A DNA stretch of 64,000 nucleotides, taken from contig JAJTTP010000009.1 of NCBI GenBank assembly GCA_023313575.1, positions 1,798,001 to 1,862,000 of the forward strand. The letters run 5' to 3'. Shown here in pieces: positions 55,395 to 64,000 of the stretch. The notes beneath the pieces are model-generated. The model saw only the letters and a list, made by a program, of their open reading frames with translations. It made no database searches and had not been told where the DNA came from. The position numbers and the translations under genes are program-made. Origin of the DNA: Eutypella sp. D-1 (Eukaryota > Ascomycota > Sordariomycetes > Xylariales > Diatrypaceae). The first letter of the stretch is position 1. Every line of letters begins with the position of its first letter.

Positions 55395-56765
55395 ATGGCG
55401 AAGAAAGACAAGAAGGCTTCAAAAGCCAGCGCTACTCCAGTAGCATCCGTGGCTGCTACGTCGGCATCTACCGCGGTCACTGAAGCTCCTCCTACTCAGC
55501 TTATGGACCTCGTGGAGACCTTCCTCTCCGATCAGGGTTTCGATAATGCCCATCGTGAGTTCAAGAAGCACAGAGCGAAGAATGGCTGGAAGGCAGAAGG
55601 CAGCTCCAAAAAGAAGGAAGACAAGGGCCATCACTCTCTAGTCAGTGTCTTCCAGACCTGGGAAACCTTTTCTAGCAAGGACGGGACACCGGCTGTTCCC
55701 AAACGGGAGACCATTGGCAAGGTTACCAAGGTCAGCAGCAGTAGTAGTAGTAGCAGCAGCAGCAGCAGCAGCAGCAGTGAGAGCGACAGCTCCAGCGATT
55801 CTTCGGATAGTGAAGGCGACGATGTCTCGATGGCCGATGCGTCCGCGGCCAAAGTAGATGATAGCTCAGACTCCGAGAGCTCGAGTTCTAGTTCTAGTTC
55901 CAGCTCCAGCGATAGTGACAGCGAGAGTGAGGATGAGACCGCGACTGCCCCCAAAGTCGTCGCCACCGCTAGCAAGAAAGCTCAGGCGACCAATCCCTTG
56001 AAGCGAAAGGCCCAATCTGATAGCGACAGTTCCTCCTCCGAGAGCGAGTCTGATGAAGACATGTCCGATTCAAGCTCCGAGGACGAGAAACCCCGGTCCA
56101 AAAAAGCCAAGACGGCTTCAAGTTCGGACGAGAGCGAGTCTGACTCTTCAGACTCCGAGTCTTCATCCGACGACAGCTCTTCCGAGGACGAAGCCCCCAA
56201 GGCAAAAGTTTCCAGGAAATCTAAGGCCTCCAGCTCTTCCTCTGCGTCTTCGAGTTCCGATTCCGAGTCTTCATCTTCGGAGTCCGACTCTGACTCCGAC
56301 TCCGGCAACAAAGTAGCTGCTGCGGCGTCTAAGGTTCCGCTCCCCGACTCTGATTCCTCTTTATCGAGTGATTCAGACTCCGACGAGGCGAAACCAGTTG
56401 TGAAGGATGCAGTCACGAACGGTGCAGGCTCCGATACCTCTGCCACTCTGGATAAGGCTTCAGATTCCACGTATCCTCCTCTGCCCCCTAATCCTGCCAA
56501 GGTCAATAACCGTGGGAGTAACGGTCCTAAGAACGCTAAGGGCCAGAATGTTCCATTCTCTAGAATCCGCAACGATGTGGAAATCGACCCGCGCCTTTCC
56601 TCAAACGCCTTCAACTCTCATGGCTGGGGTGACAAGGCCCATCAGGACCTGATTGTGACTAAGGGCAAGGGCTTTACCAAGGAGAAGAACAAGAAGAAGC
56701 GTGGTAGCTATAAAGGTGGTGCGCTTGACGTCCACCAGGTTCGAAGCATCAAATTCGATGACTAG
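55395..56765 (+). CDS. SRP40: Srp40/Nopp140-type nucleolar phosphoprotein
   Basis: The chosen ATG (MAKKDKK) gives 456 aa; an in-frame ATG at 55260 would add 45 residues. A LisH-like motif (LMDLVETFLSDQGFDNAHREF, about 37-57) is followed by a long region of alternating Ser/Asp/Glu acidic blocks and Lys-rich linkers, the Nopp140 pattern and rich in CK2-type sites. The C-terminus (about 385-456) is the SRP40 domain: PFSRIRNDVEIDPRL...SNAFNSHGWGDKA...KGFTKEKNKKKRGSYKGG and the terminal IKFDD. The protein acts as a chaperone of small nucleolar RNPs between nucleolus and Cajal-like bodies. The Ser codons form agc/agt microsatellites (about 55735-55780) that may vary in length. The stop is TAG, followed at once by another ATG frame. 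Confidence 0.9.
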   Translation: MAKKDKKASKASATPVASVAATSASTAVTEAPPTQLMDLVETFLSDQGFDNAHREFKKHRAKNGWKAEGSSKKKEDKGHHSLVSVFQTWETFSSKDGTPAVPKRETIGKVTKVSSSSSSSSSSSSSSSESDSSSDSSDSEGDDVSMADASAAKVDDSSDSESSSSSSSSSSSDSDSESEDETATAPKVVATASKKAQATNPLKRKAQSDSDSSSSESESDEDMSDSSSEDEKPRSKKAKTASSSDESESDSSDSESSSDDSSSEDEAPKAKVSRKSKASSSSSASSSSDSESSSSESDSDSDSGNKVAAAASKVPLPDSDSSLSSDSDSDEAKPVVKDAVTNGAGSDTSATLDKASDSTYPPLPPNPAKVNNRGSNGPKNAKGQNVPFSRIRNDVEIDPRLSSNAFNSHGWGDKAHQDLIVTKGKGFTKEKNKKKRGSYKGGALDVHQVRSIKFDD

Positions 56766-57077
56766 ATGTCCGGGTTAGAAGTCGAACCTACCACTTCCAC
56801 GCCTAGCTACCCTACGGCTGAGCTTATCCCTAAACCCGCGGCCGCTCAGCACCCTGTGCCTTGTACCCCATTCAAGAAAGCGATTAGAAGATCAGTAAAG
56901 TCTAAGGTGTCCAAGCCCAAGATACCCCCTCCTGGCTCAGTTGGCGGTCGGGCAAACTCCTTTACGTCTAAGAATAAGGGCACCACTTCACTCATGGATC
57001 GAGCAATTGCGAACAAAGCCGTCGCGAAGAAGCCTAGGCAGAAGACCGGCAAGAGAGACAAGCACCACCAAAACTAG
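56766..57077 (+). CDS. basic 103-codon ORF abutting Srp40 in frame
   Basis: Begins with the ATG that directly follows the Srp40 stop codon and continues in the same frame to 57077. The product is Pro/Ser/Thr-rich at first, then strongly basic (KKAIRRSVKSKVSKPK; KKPRQKTGKRDKHH), like nucleolar or nucleic-acid-binding tails. It is not recognised. It could be a downstream cistron, a C-terminal extension reached by readthrough of TAG, the remnant of a longer Srp40-type protein, or chance. Srp40 itself ends at its usual position. Confidence 0.35.
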   Translation: MSGLEVEPTTSTPSYPTAELIPKPAAAQHPVPCTPFKKAIRRSVKSKVSKPKIPPPGSVGGRANSFTSKNKGTTSLMDRAIANKAVAKKPRQKTGKRDKHHQN

Positions 57078-60000
57078 GCTAGCTATATCCTAGCTGAGGC
57101 GAAGTTCATTTCTAGTTCTTAGTTCCAACGACCAATTTTCGATCTATACGAAAGCTTCACTTATTAGACGGTGTTACATTTGGTGGTGGCGCAGCGAATC
57201 TTATTCCGATACCCTGAATACTTGTTACGGAGGTCTAGACATCTTGTCCGTGTCTCGTTTTGAGGCACGGGGTTTGAAGGAAAGAAGAAGTTGATCTATC
57301 AACCGCAATAGCACGTTAATGATAGGACTTGAGGTCGTGTCTTATCGGATCATCCATCCCGTTGGGCATAATATAGGCCAGGCGGTAGTGATAGATGATG
57401 CATCTCCCGCGTCTTATATCTATCAACTCCATCAGGTAGCTACTTAGGTTACACAAGGAATAAATCACTTAATTAGACCAAAATAATACTCTCGTCTTCC
57501 GATAGCACGTCGTCAGTTTCAAACAAATCAACTATCGGGTGTACCTGGAGACCAATCCCGAACGTCTTATCGGTTCCCAGTAATATAGATTCCAACCCCA
57601 TTCACACTCACCCACATGATACCCACAAAAACCGCCAGACTGGGCTGGTATCCACTCCCCAGCCCTTCTCTACAATTAGTTCAATGTTTTCAATGTTTAT
57701 TTTCCTGATTGTACATATCCACTCCACTCGGCCGATGTCCGATCCACATGCCCTCCGCAATAGTGGCATATCAAAGAGGCTCGGGCGGAAAAATGACTTC
57801 TCACTTCTCATATCTCGCACCTGACATCTCATTGCTTGCTTGCTGAGTTGCCCACAGCCATCAGCTAGCCCAGCCTCTCGGCCTGACAACAACGTCATGG
57901 CCCCGAGGCGTTTTGTGCGATAGCCCCTTTTTTATCCACATCAGTGCGCAGAGAAGGGGCGTGGGAGGTTCTGACAGCTCAGCGCAAACTTCGTGGAGCG
58001 ATTTGCTGCATTATACCGCATACCTATCGTATGAACTACACGTGGGCAATGGTGGCCACAGTCGTCTACTGGAGAAGCGAAGGGTGAAGGTGAGCTGAGC
58101 TGGCCATCACTGTGTGTGTGTGCCTGGGCTGACCGCTCCGGTGGACACTTGGCTATACGTCATACGGACGCTGGGCACTTGTGGGGTGGGCTGACTGTGA
58201 CAGACAGGCGGGGAGAGGCTGTTCGTTCTGAGGTGCTGGATGTGGGTTTTGAGGTGGCCTAGGCGATACCCATTAGATTGGATACCTACTTATCGTGCGG
58301 ATAGCATAGCTTAACAACAAGTTAGGCCTTGGTGTTTTGATCTGTCCCCCCCCCCCCCATTTCCAGTCGCTGCCCAGAGATGTTCTGGAAACACTTCGGG
58401 CACCGCGACGTTTGGCTCGTCTATATACCCAGCCCCCGGAGCCGATCTCTCTGGCAAGGGCGGTGAGGATCCCCGCCGTTGCGCTAGCCCCCGATCTCCC
58501 AACGCACCAGCCTATACCGTCTTTCCTTCTTTTCGAGGGTCTTGACTGGCTGGGTCCGGGATGTGAACTCGAGCTTGGTGCATATTGTCATGGCCTTTTG
58601 CCATTGTTAGAACAGACCTGTGTGGTGAAAAGAACCCTCATCGCGGGGCCTAGGGCACCGAGAATTTCAGCCGCGCGGTATGCCTCACCCGGACGTATGT
58701 TAGGGAGAGAGCCGTCCGTTTGTTCGCTCGGGGCAGTGCTCTATGACCGCGGCTCGGTATGTCCCTCTCGTCGTCGGCTAACAGAGTGGGCGCCGTCACT
58801 TGTTTGTCGAATTGCAAGGACGGCCCCGGCTTGAAGTCAAGTCTTTTAATTGTCCGGCTCGGTTAGCTTAAGGTGAATCAGATCTGGTTTTCTGGATCAA
58901 ATTCTGCACGTTTCGTGTAGTGGTACAACTTGCGAGACTGTCATACTCATCCGTCGTTTCCGGCGATTATTATTACGGTGTTTTCGACCCATTCCGATGC
59001 TTCACGACCAACTGTAAACTTTCCAGGCATCTGTTTGATGCCGTTGTCGTTGCCGTGTGACTCCTATGGCACGGAATACTGCTCCTTCGTTAACTCACAC
59101 TGGATAGAATCTAGAGGGGTGGCGGTTTGGAGCCGTTCAAACTTTAAGGCCCATAACGACGTGTTACCTACCAGCATATCTCTTTCAACGGAAATGGAAA
59201 AGTCTAGCGGCTGGTATCGCTTATGTATTTGCCACGGAAGTTCCACGTTACAACTTTACAGGCCCCTTAGGAGCTATGTCACCGTGAGCCATGTTATTCG
59301 AGACGGCTGTATAGGGACTCGCGTAATCCATATTCTCGGGCTCGCTTGCCTTGTGGCTTAGGAGATTTAGCTTGATGCCGGACCATATAGGAGGCTGTGC
59401 TAGAACTTTCCGGATAGGTCGCACCAGCTAGCTTACTGAAACGGAGTTTATACGCCTGTAGGGATGAGGCTCTTATTATAAGTCAAAACGCATGCAAGGC
59501 ATCCATGTAGCATGGACCATCGTCTAATTAGAAGTAGCTATCGTGACCCGGACGTGACTTCGATTCTGCATTCCAACGCACAAGTTATAACGATGGCCGC
59601 ATTCGTGTAATCTTATCTCGACTAAGCTGTGGATATGTCTAAATGTACGACGTTGCCGTCTGTTTCAACTGTAGAACCGGTAGATTATCATCCATAGCAG
59701 TATAGCTTATAACCAAGTAAAAGATCTCGCGGGTAAAGTATCATGATCATAAAGCACATGCCATGCAAACCCACACGACGATAATCGCCCCCACTCGCCC
59801 CCACTCCCCCTGGCGGGGTTTTCAATGGGTGAGGACGCCCGGTAGTGAGCCTTGGCTCCCTATAAGATCATCTGTCAAGTTATAACAAATCGACTTCTGC
59901 AGCGGCTAACAAACGAAAAAATTCGGTTTAAAAGTGGCAGTACATTTATAGTCCTACACAAACTTTTGCCGTTCTTTGCGTGCCGCCTGGCCGGTTGCCA

Positions 60001-60799
60001 TTGCTTGTGGAGCTTACCGGAAGGGTATTGGCTTGTCTACTATCGGTTAGCGTACATTGATATGCCCGCTAAGGCGTTGATCGGTAAGGCAAGCGAATTG
60101 CCCGAATAGGAAAGGTAGAATGGATTCGCTTTGCTCAGCCTACATATCCCGCCGGCCAGCCGGCCAGCGGCGTTACGCCGTCTATTTTTCGGGGCTAGGC
60201 TGGCCAGGACATCACTTGTTAGGTTACATAGTATGTGACCGCTAAATTCCCCGGTGGATTGGTCGAATAGAAAAGAAGAAGAAGAATGGAGAGAATTATA
60301 ATTAACCTTGGATACAGGACCTGGATGTCATTCCGACCAGTACCCAGGTATCCTCAAGCAAGTATAATACGTACGTAGGTACCTTCTCAGCCCAGCCGGA
60401 ACGTACCCTGTAGCCTTACCTGTCTTACCTGTCTACCAACACACATTCATTCACCTTACTCCGCCTTGCATCACTTCCTTAGCAGAGGTACTACGGTAAA
60501 AGAGTCAGAGTCAAGTCAGACATACGGCGCAGCATCTTATCGCAATTGATCCCATTCAATGAATAACATGACATATCTCCATCAATGCCAGTCGGTTCAT
60601 TGACAATTTGTGATTGAGTGCCTAGCCCATTGTTTTAGTCTGTACTCCACGCATCCACTGTGGTTTTAAGTATATTTCACTAGCGAATTGCCCCATCGCA
60701 TACCTTTGGAGTCTTTTAGAACCTCGCTTCGCGCCGGATCCGGTTGAATGATCTCATTGAGGTACCACGGGCCCCCTCCTTGACCTTATATGTGTGCCC
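57078..60799. other. 3.7 kb intergenic region
   Basis: No supported gene or tRNA. Frames 58337-58834, 58930-59361 and 59852-60109 lack recognisable content. A 13-nt C run lies at 58346-58358 and a ccggccag direct repeat near 60150. The last few hundred bases hold the deaminase promoter. Confidence 0.45.
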
Positions 60800-63055
60800 A
60801 TGGGGACCTTCTGCAGCATACATAAAGAAGACGACTCGGACCAATCTCAAGATGAGAACGGTACCTACGTCCCATCAATTCGGAGGATATTGCGTCGTCG
60901 CTCTGGTACCTCGTCAAAAATGAAAATGGAATCAGCCGAGCTGGAAAGGCAGGCAGACCTCGTGCTGCAGAATGCGCGGAGGCTCGACGACATCGATATC
61001 TTTGAGCCCGCCGCTCATCTGTCGGGTGTCTTGTCGCAGACTCATGAGCGCCATGCCGGCGATCATTTCTTGACCAATATCGATTTAATTAACGGCACGG
61101 ATCCCGCCGAATCGCGGGGCATCGCGGAGCGCAGGGGTGATACGTCCGACGGCGCCAACCCGGCCAGGTCTTATCTTCTCCGCATCGCTGAGAAGATGCC
61201 CAAGGGCGCCCATCTTCACATACACTTCAATTCTACTTTATTACCTCATGTTCTGCTCGAGAAGGCCGAGCGAATGCCTAATATGTACATTTGGTCCACC
61301 CGGCCCCTTGTCAGCAAGGAGAATTTCGACCTTTCCGAGATCCAATTCAGTTTGGACCAACGCAAAGAGCCCGATCCTCCGGAGGCAGCGGGTCTCGATG
61401 GCGAGAGTCTATTAGAGGTTCGAAACCGTGCAGAGGCCGTGCACGATGGGGATGGCCCCAACCTATTTAGCGAGGAGTATCAACGGGATACAAGAATGCG
61501 TTATACCTACTTTAGACAACTATGGGAGGCACAGAGGACGACTTTGAAGGACCTCGAGAACGCCGGGGATCTTACCGAGGACCAGCGCGGCATTCTCGCC
61601 ATATTGAACTTAGGCTGCAAGGATTGGCTTATAAGTAAACTCGTTTTCCACCCCGAGGAAGCTCATAATTCGAAACAGACTCAGGATGGGTACGTGATCA
61701 TATGAGAGGGTAGTATTAGACAGCTACTGACGATTTCTAGGATATGGGAGAAATTTAACGGCAGGACAAGGATGATGAAGGGCCTGTTCAACTACGAAAC
61801 CGCTTTCCGGGAGTACACCGGAGACAGTCTGAAGGAGTTCGTCAGAGAGAACGTGCAATACGCGGAAATCCGCCCCAATTTCATGAAGTCCAATCAGATC
61901 TGGACCGACGACGGGAAAGAGAAGATCGACAATGAGGGCACCATGAAGATTATTATCGAAGAGTACGAAAAGTTTATGAAGGCCGAGAATGTTATGTTGC
62001 CGGACGGTAATATGGTGGAAAACCGACAGCTGGACCGACACGGTAAAGCCATTTATTACACCTCGCCCGTTACGAATAACACCGTACCACAGCCGCTAAA
62101 AGCTCCCCACGGGAGCTACAGAGGAGAAAAATCAGAGGAGATCCCTAGGCCTGTGTTTGGTGGGCTCAAGGTCATCTACTGCACTCCCAGATCGTTCTCC
62201 AGGCAGGACGTCAAGGACTCCATGGCGGAGTGCCTTCAATTTAAACTGAAGTGGCCGCAGTACATCGCGGGCTTCGACCTCGTCGGGGAGGAGTCCAAGG
62301 GTCACCCCCTGTCCTTTTTCCGGGAGGAGTTCGAGGGCTTCGTGCGCGACTGCGCTGATGCAGGGGTCGAGATCCCGTTCCTGTTCCACTGCGGCGAGAC
62401 GCACTACGACCCAGACGACAACCTCGGCGCGGCGCTCTCATACGACAACACGCGGCGCATCGGCCACGGCTACGCGCTACTCTCGGAGACGGCGCATGAC
62501 GAGACCATGAAGAGGAAGCGCATCTGCATCGAGAGCTGTCCCATCTCCAACGAGATTCTCGGCCTCGCCCCGCGCATCGCCAATCACGCTGTCTACGGCC
62601 TGATCAACCGTGGCCTACGCTGCACGCTTAACAGCGACAACGGAACTCTATTCCGGTGAGTTAGGATGCTCTAGCTTGTCCTCCACCTCTCCCTTTAGCT
62701 CAATCACTAACGAAATAAACTTCTAATCTACAGATCCACGCTCTCGCACGACTTCTACCAGTACCTAGTGGGCCGGCGGGCGGGGTCGAAGAAGACGACG
62801 CTCCGGCAGTGCCGACAACTAATAGAATGGAGCATCGAGCACGCGTGCATGGAGCGCGCGGAGCGCGAGCGCGTCCTCGTGGAGTGGGAGCTACGTTGGG
62901 AGGAGTTCCTCCGCTGGGTTCTCTCCGTTCCGGAGTTCCGGGCCCAGAGGCTTACCCGCGCCGAGCGAGAGGCCGAGGAGAAGCAACGCGCCCGCGAGCT
63001 CGAGGAGCGCGCCAAGAAGAGCACGGCTGAGGCGACTGCGAATCTGACCGGTTAA
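60800..63055 (+). CDS. ADGF/CECR1-type adenosine deaminase-like protein
   Basis: Exons 60800-61689, 61741-62655 and 62734-63055 (introns 50 and 78 nt, gtacgt/gtgagt donors, ctag/ctacag acceptors) join in phase to 708 aa. The ORF frame extends slightly upstream, but the first ATG is 60800. Metal-dependent deaminase motifs are present: MPKGAHLHIHFN (about 132-143; HxH ligands, with Asn where many relatives have Asp), VEIPFLFHCGET, RIGHG, CIESCPISNEIL and TLNSDNGTLF, which replaces the SSDDP form. The long N-terminal and middle insertions fit the ADGF/CECR1 subgroup rather than intracellular adenosine deaminase. The family hydrolyses adenosine to inosine; activity here is inferred. There is no signal peptide. 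The protein starts MGTFCS, an N-myristoylation-like sequence with an adjacent Cys. The C-terminus is a charged helical Arg/Glu-rich tail. Confidence 0.87.
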
Positions 63056-64000
63056 GGTTGTTATGTGCACTGTGCATGCGCCTACGCGCAGGAGTTGGGT
63101 CTACGATAGAGGCGTGGTGAGTCTACACAGACGAGGATGATTTGGGGCCGCGGGGAGAGAATGCGTTGATCTTTGCTTTTCTTCCTGTTTTTAATGTCTC
63201 TCCCTTTCGCGGCTTTCATCTCCTACACTATACCCCACTGTCAATACGGAGCCCGGATCGCCGGCGGGAAGTGTTTTTGTTTTGTTTTTTCCTCTTGTGT
63301 ATGTGAACACACGTTACCTGTCACGTTTTTATGTTGCGATGAATTCAGTCAAATGATACGATCTTCTTTGTACGATGAGATGACGGCAGGCTGCCGAGGC
63401 GAAGATGTGTGTGGGGGTTCCAGTTCATACGGCTAGTCGGGGCGGGCTTTGCGCTTTGTCCTTTGGTTGGTTGGTTGGGATGAGGGCGGGGAAGTGATCA
63501 GTCAGTTTAAGGATGCTGAATCTATGCCTACTCCGCCTTGCCTGCGCATCTTTTTCCGTGAGCGTAACCATGTGCTGTTGTTCTGCTTTTGTTTGCCGAC
63601 TTTTTCGTCTCCTTGATTTCGACAATCCTGCAGGCTGAAGCCCAGTCGCCACTATGCTTGTAGTCAGGAACCACGATCGCCCTGTCCTATATCTTCATCA
63701 CTGGTGTACAATGTAAGTAACAAGTAGGTAACTAAGTGACTTCTATGTAAGCGACTCATCCACGTGGGCCTTCCTCTGAATTCCACCAAGTGTCAAGTTG
63801 ACGACGATACACCCCGCGTGCTTCTGTAGGGAAGGCGGAAAGAGGAGACACAACTATGCGAGGTTCCATGGACCGGTAATACATACATGCATGTATACGT
63901 ACAAATGCAACGTACGACGGACCGCGCAGTTCAGCCAGTCTTTTTCACTCGTAGTGTATGCGGGGAACGAGCAAGCGAGCGAGCAAGTAATCACAGCACG
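63056..64000. other. 3' region of the deaminase gene and window end
   Basis: No supported gene. The frame 63173-63436 has a hydrophobic start but no coding character. A ggttggttgg repeat lies near 63465, and acatacatgcatgtatacgtac, a short self-complementary stretch, near 63880. Confidence 0.4.

Noticed and set aside
55982..56614. 210-codon antisense frame over Srp40
   Set aside because: It arises from Ser/Asp/Glu codon repeats read backwards.
1..64000. CRISPR array, insertion sequence or bacterial operon
   Set aside because: The sequence is eukaryotic; no regularly spaced repeats, transposase motifs or long terminal repeats were recognised.

Overview
The window reads as nuclear DNA of a filamentous ascomycete fungus, most likely a Sordariomycete. 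Evidence: genes carry short introns (about 60-130 nt, one of 318 nt) with GTAAGT/GTACGT-type donors, CTAAC/CTGAC branch sites and CAG/TAG acceptors; the gene set is fungal (Bud6, Srp40, a rhodopsin-domain PTH11-like receptor, an AA11-like lytic polysaccharide monooxygenase, an NmrA-like protein, a C2H2/ankyrin protein); and exons are GC-rich in an AT-richer background with many microsatellites. The order-level assignment is inference. Gene starts and exon borders were read by eye from splice consensus, reading phase and recalled protein families; no database search was run.

Layout. 0-7 kb: a hypothetical ORF, a Ser/Thr-rich single-pass membrane protein with an incomplete 5' end, a six-exon NmrA-like oxidoreductase, and a secreted copper monooxygenase on the minus strand. 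7-12.3 kb: no convincing gene. 12.3-15.3 kb (minus): an ataxin-2/Pbp1-type RNA-binding protein with LsmAD and PAM2, whose Sm-like domain is not found. 15.4-23.4 kb: about 8 kb of low-complexity, repeat-dotted DNA between divergent Pbp1 and Bud6. 23.5-31 kb: Bud6, a small hypothetical protein, and a secreted protein with two hevein-type chitin-binding domains. 31-37 kb: a C2H2/ankyrin protein converging on a large minus-strand SF1 helicase with an apparent C-terminal PD-(D/E)XK nuclease and a likely mitochondrial presequence. 37-48 kb is the housekeeping block: RIB3, COQ3, a decayed GMC oxidoreductase, dynactin p27, complex I 51 kDa subunit and PEX11. 47.8-49.4 kb (minus): a seven-TM rhodopsin-domain receptor. 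51.4-53 kb: a secreted FAD oxidoreductase. 53.5-54.7 kb: unrecognised minus-strand coding fragments. 55.4-57.1 kb: Srp40/Nopp140, followed with no gap and in the same frame by a basic 103-codon ORF. 60.8-63.1 kb: an ADGF/CECR1-type adenosine deaminase with an N-myristoylation-like start.

The genes do not form a biosynthetic cluster or operon. Several are mitochondrial (COQ3, complex I 51 kDa, perhaps the helicase-nuclease) and sit near PEX11 and RIB3, but this looks like ordinary synteny. Secreted or surface proteins (monooxygenase, chitin-binding protein, FAD oxidoreductase, receptor) are scattered between. The most unusual items are the helicase-nuclease fusion, the ORF abutting Srp40, the Pbp1 gene without a visible Sm-like exon, the myristoylation-like start of the deaminase, and the recognisable GMC pseudogene.
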